From: Symsagittifera roscoffensis
Lineage: Eukaryota > Xenacoelomorpha > Acoela > Convolutidae
Assembly: GCF_963678635.1 (NCBI RefSeq)
Contig: NC_087067.1
Span: forward strand, 2,792,001-2,856,000
Length of the DNA: 64,000 nucleotides
Direction of reading: 5' to 3'
The notes beneath the pieces are model-generated. The model did not search any database, was not told the origin of the DNA, and was given only the letters and a program-made list of their open reading frames with translations. Below are positions 50,110-62,010 of this stretch, in pieces (the first letter of the stretch is position 1; the number at the start of each line of letters is the position of its first letter). Position numbers and translations under genes: made by a program.

Positions 50110-50760
50110 GCGAAACTACGCTCCACAAACACTAGCCAGAACACGACAAAAAGCAGCTCTAGAAAGAGCAATAGGTAAAAATAAACATAAGCCTTGTAAT
50201 AGCAAAAATTCGGCTAGGACTAGGGTTCGATCTGCGACCTACTGCAATGAAGAGATTTTAAGACTCATGCACCAACCACTCTGCTACGTACGCTTGACCA
50301 CCTACAAACAGTAATCACGAACAAAGCAGCTACATATGCTAATAAATTGCCAATGCGATTCAGCAAAAAAAGGCAACAAGTACAAATAGACACAAATCTG
50401 CAAGTAATAATTTGGCATAAAACACACTGAAGGTATCAACACTAATTATGCATGTAATAATTTGGAAAGCACAAAAGCACATTATCTATAAATAATGCAT
50501 TTCAAAAAATTGCGAGAAGTTTTGAGTTAGAAAATTTCTGAAATCGAGTTTTTATGATTCTTAAGTTGTTTGAAACAAATTGCTTTTTCGGTTTATTTGA
50601 TAAATCAAAAAAGCATCAACTGTGTTCACTTATTTCTATTCGAATGTCAAAGTACATGCTATCAAAAAGCTGCCCCAAAAATGTCACCAATATTTGCGAC
50701 TTAGAAAAAGAAAAGGTTCTTAACAATACACAAAGCTGACGCTAGTGTGAAGAGAAAAGT
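50110..50760 (-). repeat. Dispersed repeat with tRNA-like segment, copy 2, in intron 1
   Basis: It shares many blocks with 46310-47100: AGCTACATATGCTAATAAAT, then GCCAATGC and ATTCAGCAAAA, and later GCATCAACTGTGTTCACTTAT. The two have diverged considerably. The motif 'gaggcgaaactacgctccacaaac' at its low end is related to the start of the 43203 unit. Confidence 0.65.
50212..50294 (-). repeat. tRNA-derived SINE head, copy 2
   Basis: On the minus strand an A-box TAGCAGAGTGG, an anticodon-arm-like segment GAGTCTTAAAATCTC (Leu-UAA-like) and a B-box-like AGATCGAACCC are in tRNA order. It is closer to a tRNA than copy 1 but still lacks a proper acceptor stem. Confidence 0.65.
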
Positions 50761-51195
50761 GATTCAAAATGCAGTAATGCTCGAAATATATCGAAATGCT
50801 ACCATGTAGTTGTAGCATAGGCTTTTGGACAGAGCCCATGTGTTTTTATTTCATCCCTCAGTTACCAATTAATACGAGTGTTTTCATATGGTTGCAGTTT
50901 CCACATACTCCAAATATGCCCGTTTGTTGTTAAAAATTCAGATTTGAAGAAATGATTCAGGTATCTGTTAGACAATTTGCATGCCTAAAAAACTTCCGAT
51001 TTGAAAATGCTTGCTAGTCGCCAGTGTTAGAACATTAAAATAAACTGATCATGGATAATTGAAGAAAAGGAAACGAAGCTGGTGCATATTTTCTCTTGAA
51101 TTGTTTAGGTGCATATTTTCTCTAGAATTGTTTAAAAACTTTGAAAAACTACAAATTACAAAAAATTATGAACGATAATAGAAACAACATCTAAC

Positions 51196-51518
51196 CGATA
51201 AGCGATTGTTACGACATCAGCGCTATTCTCGAGAGCTGTTTCAGAAAGGACGTCTGTCAGTGCTCTCTTGTAGAGACTACATGCTTCTTTTGTATTGCTA
51301 GGACGTGACTGGTCAAACCAATCTAGATATCTCAGCCAAACTTTCACACGGGCATTAGGATTTGAACAGACACGCAAGAGCTCGGATTCAAACTTTCTGA
51401 CGTCTTCATTAGACAATAATCCTTTCGATGCCGACGCTGCCATTGCTATATCCCTGCCCTGGGGTAAAGGCCGATAATTTTCAATGTCTCCCATAAAATC
51501 ACTGGCATTTGATGTCAT
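51196..51518 (-). CDS. Mad3/BUBR1-like spindle-checkpoint protein, exon 1 (start)
   Basis: The ATG at 51518 is chosen because it follows a TTTTTCAG acceptor by 24 nt and begins the conserved domain at once. The four exons give 323+152+278+912=1665 nt, a 554-aa protein on the minus strand. Residues 12-22 (IENYRPLPQGR) match the first conserved block of Mad3/BUB1. KFESELL, VWLRYLDWFDQ and LYKRAL follow. Known relatives inhibit APC/C-Cdc20 at kinetochores. The N-terminal KEN box expected just before the PLxxGR motif reads IEN here. The donor is CG|GTTAGA. Confidence 0.82.
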
Positions 51519-51867
51519 TTTGACTCTCGCCTCTACAGAACACTGAAAAAGAAGTGATTTATTGCACAACGCGCTTTAAAATGAGCTGATCTTAATAGAT
51601 TCTAAAGATGCCGTAGACTACATGTTTTATAATTTCTAGGTCCTCGTTTAGATCACCAAAGCTCCCATTTAAAAATCAGAAAAAAAAGTTTTTAAACGTA
51701 GTTTCTAAGTTTTGCCACTGAATTGATTTTTCTGATAAGTCCATTTCAAAGAGAAACTTAGTGGCTAATCTGAAGAAAAAAGTTTTAAAGTTTCCTTTTG
51801 TTTTCATCCAAAAATAATTTCAGCCTATATGCTTGTTTTCATCCAAAATAATTTCAGGCTATAGACT

Positions 51868-52413
51868 ATAACGCAATAGACAGTAAAGGCCGTGACACAA
51901 AACAAAGATATGCCACGGGGGATGAGAAAAGAAACTCTCTAGAGATAAACTACGAGAGGGCAGCTGCAGAGGTGATCAACAAAGTAAAGCAAGACTTGGC
52001 GACGAAAGAAATCGAACAACGGCTTAAACAGGAGATAGAAAAACAGAAGTTCAATGAGACGCTCTGTATGACAATACCAGAACCAGAGACCGAAGAGAAC
52101 TCGATGGGCAAGGGCAACTGCAACACCTTGAAAATGGTAACTGGAAAACCATTTGGCATCACGAAAATTGGGGCAAGAATCATATCAATAATCACAGTGG
52201 GTGGTCACGAAGCAACAAGAAACCTGAGCGGCCCGAGTGATCAGACAGTGATGCACATAGATGTATAATTAGATGTCTTATTTAGAAATTTTGCAGAAAA
52301 CAACTTGTGTATATGGAGAATTTTTTGCTGGTGTGGAAACTGCAACCCACCGGGAAAAATTACGAACTTATAAACGAGGGTTCAAAACCCATGGAGAAAT
52401 CCTAAAGCCTACC

Positions 52414-52449
<36 letters not shown>

Positions 52450-52660
52450 GAATCCAAAAAGCCTACAAACTCCTTCTAGAGCTTTGAGGGCATTACTCAC
52501 GAGAGGTGGTAGCAAATCAGTTCGCATGGACAACAGATACACGGAAGCCTATGGACCACATGAGGTCATGTTGAATACAGATGGTATAGACATCTACACA
52601 AATGTAACATTCGCCCGGAAGATACATATCGACGAAAAAAAAGATAGGCTCTAAGACGAC
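51868..52660 (+). pseudogene. Plus-strand fragment of a Ty3/Gypsy gag-pol linker region
   Basis: An open frame from about 51868 to 52268, without its own ATG, encodes charged sequence (YERAAAEVINKVKQDLATKE, then QRLKQEIEKQKF). Broken frames with SRALRALLTRGG and YTEAYGPHEV follow to about 52650. I associate these with the segment just upstream of the protease in the same retroelement family as the 54-64 kb fragments; this is recall and not demonstrated. It is inverted relative to those fragments and interrupted by an (ACT)n tract. Confidence 0.5.
52412..52447. repeat. (ACT)n microsatellite
   Basis: About twelve CTA/ACT triplets in a row, inside the retroelement fragment. Confidence 0.95.
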
Positions 52661-52680
52661 TGGCCAACGCCTAAACAGAG

Positions 52681-54188
52681 CTCTACATGCTTTTCACCGA
52701 CTCTATCAAGCCAGTTCTTTTGGTGGTCTTTTCAACATCGGGTCGACAAAAACGTTACTGTTCTCCGGCATCGACCAGAACGCTCAAATTAACTTAATTA
52801 CATGCAGGAATATTGAGCTCATGGCTGGGTCTCAGCATCCCCAGACCACGAGGTCACTCCTAAAATTAGGGCTACTACCACTTATTATATTACTATTGTT
52901 TTTGTTCAGTAGATAAAAATCATCATCTCCATCGAAGATGGATCAACCCTTTCCCCCAACTCCTAGCTTCTCATCCTCGTAAAATGAATTCAGATGTTAA
53001 TTAAATTCAAATCAGAGCACAGTAGGGAAGCTAAAAGTTTATGTAAAACAGTTTCAGTCCAAATCCCGAGACCCCTCCGGATTCCCGAAACCGGGGAAAT
53101 AAGACCTCTATTTTCCTTCCGGAAGGCTGTCTTCCACCCTTCACCGTTGATCGCAACGGCCTTGCAACTATTGTAGCGGTACAATCGTTGCAACTCCGAG
53201 CGGTCTCTGCTATTCCTGCATTTTTCTGATTCCGATTCTCTTTTTTTCCGTTGTTGTCGTCGTCGCAACTATCGTTGTTGTGTGTCTATTTCGGTTTTTC
53301 TCCAAAATGGCTGTTTTTGACGTTTCTTAGAATTATTACGTCATCAATTCGAATTTTTAAAATTTAGGAATTTCCGAATCCTTCAGCCTTCACGATCTGT
53401 CCAATTGTCCGAATAACGCTCTTATTCTTTCAAAACCGCCAATTCGGAAGGTTCGCTGCTAAAAACTCGAAATTGCTGCATCTGCATTTTTGTCCATTCT
53501 GGTCGAATGTCACATACTCCCCGGATAGCCCGGTCAATGTCCCCATTGAGTCTCGCAATATTCGTAAAATTGGTACAGTGTCATCGAACAGAATTTACAA
53601 AATGCACGAAATTACTTTTATCTACGTCATATCGACTCACTGCAGAATATAAATGGCATCATACCACATCGCTATAGCCTTCTAAATTTTTTCACTATTC
53701 TGCACTTTGAGGATATGACCTAAGATAAAACATATTTTCTGACTTCCAACGTCATTGCCCTGATTTAAAACTTTTCCTTCTAGGTTTTTAAAAGGTGTTA
53801 GTTTGCAGGACAGTCCTGCCAACCAGCATGCAAAAATTATTCTACTATGCTTCTTCCCTTCGGAAATTTTAGATGTTATTGTCCTGAATATTAAAATTAA
53901 GGAACTCTGTGGTTAGAAAAAACAATGAAACAATCTCCCTCTTCAAGAGATAACCCAAGCCTTTCATGTCACCACAAAGTGATCAGTTCTCCTAGCTGAT
54001 TAAAAACAGCCATGCAGGCTGCAATATTTAAATATACTCTTTACTCAAGCCTTTCTAAATAGATAGTAAGTGTCTCTAAAGCCACTAACTAAAATCAAAA
54101 TGCAAATTTATAAATGCAACAAATTCTTTAATGTTCAGAACTCAACTAAATGTTTCAGTTTTCAATTACAACTTGGTTGCTTAGTTTT
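52681..54188. other. No clear gene; possible untranslated part of the second element
   Basis: The segment 52990-53268 holds a 92-codon minus-strand ORF of low confidence. The rest is AT-rich with no recognised motif. An LTR of the second element could lie here, but I found no matching copy within the window. Confidence 0.3.
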
Positions 54189-57100
54189 TCACTTAAGTTT
54201 TCTCACACACATAAAACAGTTCTGATTTTCAACTCCTTCTCTTTTGTCATCTCTATGTTTCTTCTTTTTTCGTCGTTTAGAAGTTCTAAAATTTCTAAAT
54301 TCTTCTAATTTTCTTTCCTTTTGCATCTTGTTTTTCGGCCATTTGTCAATGCTCCATCTCCTCCTCCTGCGATATTGACTCTGCACTTTCAGTTTCTGTG
54401 TCTTGCAACACATCGTTAGCTATTCTGACGCTGTTGGAAGCAGTCCTCCAACACTTCTGCTCTTCTACCCTCTGTTTACAACAAGGTAGGGGATCCACGT
54501 TAGATTCTCTGTTCCTGCAGAAGCTATTGTGGAGACACAACGTCTTGTTTCTCTCCAAATCTTCCTTCGTCTTTCCTGCTCTCCTCGGTATCATTTTGCT
54601 GCCTAATTTCATCTTCATCTCATTGATCTCATCAATCACTAGTTTCGATCGCATCATTCCTTTCCTGGTCCTTGACAGATACACCACCTCTTCTTTATCC
54701 TCCTGCGGTGTCATCTTGATGGGAGAGTTCACCTCACTTTCGTCAGTGGCTGAGTCAATCAACAACTCACTCAATCTCCCTTCACATTCATCAAGTTTCT
54801 CGAGAACTTCCCTCATCAATGGTCGGTTGAGACCCACTTTCAAAATGGACTGGGTCCCATAGCTCTGAACTACTGTCCAGACTTCTTCCATGAACGCCGC
54901 TTTGTCCAATTTACATCCCGTCCTATTCTCGTGGTCTCGGTGATGCACTTCCCACTCTTCTTCGGGCAACGTTCCCAAGAAAGGTACTCTGGCAGCGCCT
55001 TCTATTCTTCTTCTCCTCGGTGATTCCATGAGGAGTCTTTGTTCGTTACCTTTCGAATTGCCCGGAGAGCTGCTCTCCGGCGAATTCCGTTTCATTTCCA
55101 TAAAGGCCGATGGAGGTTCCAGTGTCGAAGTGCCTTCGTCTGCTGGCTCAGCCGCTTCCAACGTATCCGCATTATTCTCAATGTCACTGAGGAAATTGAA
55201 ATCCAGGCTGGATATTCCTCCCGTCAATGCCCTGTCGTCTTCCCTATCTGCTCGATCGTTACCTTGTTGCATAGGTTCCTCTGTTCGACGGCTTCCTCCC
55301 TGCCCATCATCTCCGTCTGATGTATCTTTTTTTCGAGCTTGAGGGTCCTCGCTTTCCTGTCTCGGCCCGTTCCGGAAATTTTGGTATGATCAGTATGCCA
55401 GCCGATTCATCTTCCTCCTCTCCATGGACCACTTTGATCTCCTCACAGCCGAAGGGTGCCAGGAAGGTTCTCATCTGCAGCGTTCCTCCTACCGTCAACT
55501 CCGGTTTCACACTAGTCAGGATCAAGGAGGCCTCAGGCAGTTCGGTTCTGCCTCTCATCTTCATAGGCGCTAAGTCTAACCTCGCCCATTCCTCATCAAA
55601 CCCTCCAGGCTTGGTGGCGTTGCTTATCAAACCCTCCAGTCGCGGCGTTGCTTATTCGTCTCCTTGTCGCTTGATCCGTTTAGGCAAATCGTGTGTATTG
55701 CAACACGGCGGCATTCCTCCCCACAAAGTATGGATCCATCGTTCCCACGAATTTCTCTATCCACCTTTCATTGGTTTCAAATGCTCTTAGTCTAGGAGTT
55801 TGTACTACGGAGACTGCTCCAACCAACATCCTTCTTATCAGAGGGAATTCAGGGATTTCTTCTGGCAGCTTCTCGTAATCATTTCTACAATAATCACCCA
55901 ATCTTTCGTCTCTTCTCTCACCTTGTGATATGCTGCAGTGAGACGAGGAATTCTGGTCATTTCACCATTCGTCTTATCATAGAGCCTTAGATTCCAGAGC
56001 TTCGGAAACACCTCGATGTGCCCTCTCTCTACTTCGCCCATGCGATCACGGAAATGATCGTCAAAATTGATGACTGTAATTTCTGGCTCTGATATTTTCG
56101 CAAAAAACAGATTTTCGCTCATGAGCTCCCGCAACACGTGCTGCTCACACCAGTTCAGCGCACTACCGTCCACTGCTGATATAAGGTTCAGGTGCAGCAC
56201 CGACCTCCTGTATGCTTCCACCTTGACATCAGGGATCGCAAACGTGACTGCAGGTCCATAAATCACTGTCACAAACTCTGTGGCTCCTCTGATCAACGCT
56301 AAGGGATCGGTCCTCATAGCCAAGCTTAGATCAGTTAGTAGAGGCATGCCCCCAACATGTCGCCTCACGTCTTCCTCCCTCTCGATCGTCGCATCTTCTC
56401 CTGTTCCAAAGCTATTCTGATGCAGGAGGTACTGGATAAGAGTATGTCTCAGATCTCTTATCCGTGGCTTTCTTCTCATCAAATTTCTGCACATTCTCTA
56501 TCATCTGTTCTGGGTAACGTGTCAGTTTCATTAGTCCTCCCAAGTTTCCATGGGTAATCGCAATCAGTGTTAGAATCCCATCTAACCGCAAGTTCTGGAT
56601 TCCTTCGGTGAGCAGTATCACCGGTCCCTTCACGAAGCTCTCTGCTTCAAACGTCACGAACAAGGCTAGTAGTTCCACAATCGACACTTCCACTACTGCT
56701 TGGAGGATTTCCTTTATCAAGTAACGAGAGAGTTTCGGGTAGACTCCTGCCAAGAAGGACGCGGTCCATCCGGCTCCCAGCCCTTCCAGCATGCTATCAG
56801 TCCGTTCGAAGCCTTCTTCTCCTTTCGCCTTCTCAGTCCAGAAAGTTTCCAGGGTAACTTGGCACAGTCTGTTTACGAATTCAGCTGTCTTTTCTTCAGC
56901 ATTCTCCGCCAGGTTCACCTCCTTTAACAAGTAGGCATGGATCTTCTTGATAATAACTGGGCCTTGCTCAAAAGCATCCGCACCCAATGCCGCTACTCGA
57001 GGAGTTAGATGTAGCCACTGATTAGCCTCTGGTTTGGTTCTCAAAACCATTGCCTCCAAGTGAGCTCTAGTCTCCCGTGAATTTTTCCTTCTCTCTCTTT

Positions 57101-59806
57101 CTGCTGCCGATTCCATCCCTCGGAACCATAAGGCGTTCGACATCGCTATAATCACTCGATGGTCGTCGCCTATTCCTGGTTTCAGTTTGAGCTGTCGACT
57201 GAAGTTGGACAGTTCCAATCCCAGCACCTCGTCCCGCACCAACATGTGTAGCGCATGGTCCTTGAATCCTCTCAACGCGTTTGAGATGTCCGACCACACC
57301 GCAGGTAGCTCAGCCCTAAGTGGTCTCAGGTTCTCCATCTCTATCATGCGAATTGGGGCCGATATGAGTACATCATATTTCCCTTCCGAAATCAAGGCCA
57401 CGATCGCATAAACGAATTTCAGTCCATCCGGGAGAAATGCATACCCGGGAGATAGCGCGAACACTACTCTCGGTGTCGTCTTGGTGAAGGACCCCTCCTT
57501 CATTGCATCCACCACTTCACCCATTGACTCGAGGTTGTCTTTTATTGCTGGCCATACGGCGTTTTCTGCCATTGTGGGCTCTCTGATTTTGCTCAGGAAA
57601 CCTCTACTGTGTAGATGGTCGTTGATGCCAGCAAACACGACCGTGATCGGGTTCATATCTGTTTGTCTTTGCACTCCGATAGCCATTGACACGGATTGCA
57701 GTAGGTCCAGATCGACAGCTGCCAACATAATGACGTCCGGCCAAAACAGGGACTTAGAAGTGTGTACGAATTCTGAATTCGCTACTATCATAATCTTGGC
57801 CTTCCTCATTTCTGCTTTGTCGTACGCGGCGAAGATGGTCTCATCTTTCTTTATCGCTTTCAATTCGCCGTATCTTTGGGCATCACCTTCCTGATTCACT
57901 TGCTTCGGGTATGCTCTTTCTTTCGCATGAACTGGAGGTGTCTTCAGCTGCCTGAACATCTTCACATGTTACCCAATCGGCGCCCTCGTTATCAGAAATC
58001 TTCCAGGTCTCTCTTCTCGATTCCCTTCATCGTGATTTAATTTTACGTCTTGTAACGGCCGGGCTACTTCCAACTCATCCAATCGCTCTTGGAAGACTCT
58101 GTTCAACCAAGCCTGTCCTTCTGTATTATCGAAGTGGATGCCGTCCGTAATCAGTCTGGCCTGATCCATAGCTCTCAACTCATGTTCGATGTCCATGAGG
58201 ATCATCCTTCCGGCATTCCGACTTGCGAGGTTCCTTAGAATGTTATTCCACCTGACTACTCCTTCGTTGTGCCTTCTCCCTGTTGCAGTTAAACTCCTTG
58301 CTTTCATTGGCACAGTGCAAACGGTCCGTACCGCGCAGTTGAACTTCTGCCAGAAAGTGGTAAACAAGCACACCATCATTGACTCCCATAGTGGCTCCTC
58401 CTCATCCGAGCTTCTGAGATGTTATTTGTCCCAACTAGGATCATTACATTAGGGATCCTTCCTGGGTTCATCAATTCCACCATCCGAAATAACTGGGCTA
58501 TGGTCGCGCCTCCGAAGGCCATCACCGCGGTGACCCAAGAGGTCCTCAAGTTCGAGAGCACTCTAACTAAGCTATCTCCCAGTATCAGATGCGATGTCCC
58601 TAGCGGTGGTTGTTGCAGGTTCACTGCCGGGTTCCAGGTCGCTCGATTGAAGCAAGCTCTCGGATCCGCCTCTGGAACTCTCGTGAAGTTATATTTTAAC
58701 TGATTGTTCTTCTGTACATCTATTACACGTGAAATTTTCTTCGCCGGCATCTTTCGTATCTTCCTCTCTGGGACCTTAGAGCTCCCCATTGGTGGCGTTG
58801 TGTCGCTAACTCCCTGTCTGGTCATCACGCTTTGGGAGAGTCGTACTCTGCCCGTATCGTTGATCGTTCCATAGGTTGCGGTCACCCCGGAACCTGGCGC
58901 ATTCGTGTTGGCGACTAGTCGTCCAGCTGTCTCTATCAGCTTCCTCATCGTTTGTTCCACGACTGGGTCACCCAAGGTGTCACTCGGGACCGGGATCGTC
59001 ACTCGACCTATTGTTGTCGGGAGTCTCGTTTCCGTTGTCTGACTCATCTCTCGAGGCGTCAAGAGCTCCATCGGGGACTGCCCACGAGGAATAGTCCTTG
59101 CAGGTGTCACTTTTTCCACGGCTGTAGTCAATGCCACGCGTTCCGATCGCTCCTTGTAGTCCCGCCTCAAGCGCTCAATTTCTTCACCCTGCTTCTTGTA
59201 GCAGTCTTCAAACAATTTCTTCCACATGTCTCTGTCGTCCTCCGTAATGAGCATGGTCTTAGTCACTTCATCCAGCTCCTTCCTGGTCCTTTCCAGCTCG
59301 TGCTTCATCCCATCTAGATCTTGCATGGTTCGGTTCGTTTGAACCCCTTGTTCTACTTTCGCCCTCTTTGGTGGCACAGCTACTCTCAGTGGTGAACCAG
59401 ACGAGGCAGCCTCGCTGTTCATTTCTCGATGCATTCTCGTCAGCCCAGTCTTGGGTTTGGAGGGCAAAGGCATTTCACCTGGTTGATAAGTCCTAGAACT
59501 TCCCAATCCAGGCTCATTCGCCAAGTCACTCCCTGAGAGAGCCCCGTTTCTCCACCTCATTACTCTCATGTTCGGGCGGTCTAGTACTCCTCTTTCTCCG
59601 TATGCTGCCATCAATAAGACTTCCGTGGGGCGGTCCCCACGGTTGTCATGCGCCAAGATGTTTATCAGGGCGGTCAGCAACATGACTACCTCTGGGTCCT
59701 CCAGAGCGAAGTCTCAATCCATTAGCCGACGATAGATCGCATCTATCATCGGTCCTACATATGTCTCTGCCAGGTCCATCAATTCATCCAAATTGAAATT
59801 ATTCAT
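54189..59806 (-). pseudogene. Decayed gag-like polyprotein with SGNH/GDSL esterase domain
   Basis: One long ancestral frame of roughly 1.8 kilo-codons is visible in pieces: 59806 start (MNNFNLDELM), 58376-59683, 57969-58379, 56412-57965, 55838-56494, 55680-55901, 55307-55630, 54346-55272, and a basic piece 54189-54413. Breaks include TGA at 59714-59716, a frameshift near 58430, TAA at 57969-57971 and frameshifts near 56412, 55850 and 55300. After a coiled coil (about residues 120-180) comes an SGNH hydrolase: GDSLVR with the Ser, GTNN with the Asn, and TDGIHF as the Asp/His block. The region after it (including QLKLKPGIGDDHRV and RLYDKTNGEM) is unassigned; a capsid role is inference. The sequence is more GC-rich than its surroundings. 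Confidence 0.7.
55595..55660. repeat. Short tandem duplication inside the gag-like pseudogene
   Basis: The segment 'atcaaaccctccag...gcgttgctta' occurs twice in about 60 bp (period near 28-30), adding to the frame damage at this point. Confidence 0.7.
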
Positions 59807-60211
59807 TCTTTTTCCAGGTTTGATTTGATTCGATTCTATGATTTGACTCAAGTGAGCAATTAAACGATCAATCAGGATCTAGAAAAGAGGTAACGAATAT
59901 CACATTTGTTAGTTTCACCTCAACTTCTCATTAAATTTTATTTAAAAACAGTCAGATTTGGAAATCGACCTAAATTTTGGAAATCGACCTAAAATTGGAC
60001 ATTCCAAACTTTGGATGTATTCCTAAGATCGTCATTCAATTGTTCATGGTCACCTACTCCTTCTTACCCAAGAGCTTAATAACATAACACTTAACATAAC
60101 ATACATGTCACACATATCATACAACTTAGTATTTAGCCTAATACCCTCACGCCCGTCACTCAGCCTATACTTAAGTAATATTTCTTATGTAAATATACTT
60201 GTATATTAGTA
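59807..60211 (-). other. AT-rich junction between pol remnant and gag-like ORF
   Basis: This is a 405-nt AT-rich interval with an AATAAA on the minus strand near 59937-59945 and a directly repeated GGTCGATTTCCAAA near 59960-59990. It could be an LTR/leader joining two tandem elements, or a spacer inside one. No TG...CA repeat is demonstrated. Confidence 0.4.
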
Positions 60212-61761
60212 TCAGAGAAGATTACATGTATGAGCGCGTACAGTTCTCGAGGATGCAGTCGTCCTCTGTTCGGGTCCTTCACATCCCTTTCCACGAGGAA
60301 GTCTCTCAATGTCGTCAAGGACAAGACTAGGTTTTCCGGGTCTACGTGCCGCATCTCTGTCACCCGTGTCACTAAGAAACATAGGTATTTTCCCGGTATC
60401 TGTGACGCCCCCTACTCCTGGTCTTTGCTTCCAAAGAAATTCTATGTTTTTATATTCTCTCTTAAAATCTGCTGCTAACGCTGTCTCAAAACTCATGTCT
60501 GCTGTGATTGCTATTGCACATGTTCTATCCGTGAGTATGAAATCGCTGTCTGATAGTATTATGCTACTTGAATATTCATTTGGTAAGTTAAAATATGACT
60601 CAACTACCCTCCCTATGTCAGGTTTCTTAGGCTCTTCGCCTGTTTCTGCTTCTAAGTCTCCTGTCTCTCTTGCTATTTTTAATTTTTTTATTAACAAGTT
60701 TTCAGTGTGGGTAAGTCCTACCCCCACTACCCGGAAAAAAATATCCATCGACGTCCCCGTCGATTGCGTACCTGGTATCAAATCGAGATTGGAAGCCGGA
60801 ATGAGTAGTCGCCCCTCCAGGGCAGCCCAGGAAGGATCTTCTCGTTCGGTTTTCAAGTATTTTATGCTTTCACGATCTACATCTTGAATTGTGACACTGG
60901 TCTCCTTTGGGTCCGACGTCATTTCGTCCAGCCATTCCAAGACACGCAGATTCGTCAAGTCTTGTTCATACGACTGCTGTTGCTCGTCGTCGAATTCTAC
61001 CTCGGGTTTTGACCAGTCATCGACCCACTCATCGTCGTGATCATCGACTATGTCAATGTCCTGTGACACAGTTATTTCTTCTAGACCCACTACTTCTTCC
61101 CATATCTTCTTTAGGCCTATCTTGTCCACTACAAAATCGTCACCGTAAGGGTTATATTTCTTCTTGGATCTTGTCCTGTCATTCTGACGAGTCTGTATCG
61201 TGAACGGAAGATCCGGTTCCAAGTTCTTAGGAACCTCCCTTTGTTCAGGGTCCTGCCAGTCCTCCTCTGCATAGGGTAAAGTTTCATCGTCCGTTTCAAT
61301 TACGTCATTTGGGTCCAGGTCCAGTGGTGTACTTGTTCCTTCCTCTATTACCTCATTTCCATCTTTCTTTTCCCTGGTGCCCTTCTCATTGACCTCACAA
61401 GCAGGTTCCATCATTGGATAATCCCCTTCTTCCATGTCTGCAGGTATACACCAGTCTTCTGTCGATGGATTGTGTGGCTTAATATTTTCGTAATGAGCGG
61501 CTCGGCCAGTACTCAGTCTATAAAAACGTCCCTGCTGGTGCACCTCCGTAATCATGAAGGGTCCCCTCCATTTTTTAAAAGCTTTTTTGTTCCTTTCGGT
61601 GGTATGACATTCTGAAATACCCATACGTAATCTCCTATCGAGTAAGCTTTTGCACCAGCTGCTTTCTCATCAAATCTTTTCCTCTGCCTTGCCTGTGCTT
61701 GCTGAGTATTTCGTCTACACAAGTCGTTCAACTCCTGCTGGCGTCTAATTACATCCCTCAC
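60212..61761 (-). pseudogene. C-terminal Pol region: post-integrase and acidic domain
   Basis: The segment 61552-61761 encodes the start of the integrase C-terminal domain (RKRFDEKAAGAKAYSIGDYV). A one-base frameshift near 61600 moves the frame to 60212-61624, which continues with the GPY/F-like KKWRGPFMITEVHQQGRFYR. It then runs about 400 residues rich in Asp/Glu, ending at TAA near 60212. The long acidic extension is not part of standard integrases and is unidentified. Confidence 0.7.
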
Positions 61762-61989
61762 TTAGACCTGTGGTGACGTCTTCTTCCCCTTATACTCTGG
61801 GTACAAGAAAGTCAAGGGCAAAGACTTCTCGTGCCCGGTCAGCATCATATGTGGGCTGACTCCGGTGGTGGAAAGTTGTGTGCTGTTGTAAGCTCCCATC
61901 ACCTGTGGAAGATATCTGTCCCAATCGGTCATGTACCTGGAACAATATACCCTCAGCATCGACACTAGCGTTCGATTCTGGCTTTCCAC
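61762..61989 (-). pseudogene. Integrase core remnant, mostly deleted
   Basis: Only the end of the catalytic core survives: ESQNRTLVSMLR carries the DDE Glu block, followed by WDRYLPQVMGAYNS and STTGVSPHMMLTG, typical of Ty3/Gypsy integrases. The zinc finger and both catalytic Asp blocks are absent between here and the RNase H piece ending near 62030, so an internal deletion has removed them. Confidence 0.75.
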
Positions 61990-62010
61990 TAAGGACCGAT
62001 CTTCAGCCGT

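Noticed and set aside
52990-53268. 92-aa basic minus-strand ORF as a gene
   Set aside because: Arg/Lys-rich simple start, no recognised domain, no supporting context; kept only as part of an unassigned interval.
55320-55790. 156-aa plus-strand ORF and other plus-strand ORFs in 54-63 kb
   Set aside because: They lie opposite recognisable gag/pol pieces and carry no domain of their own.
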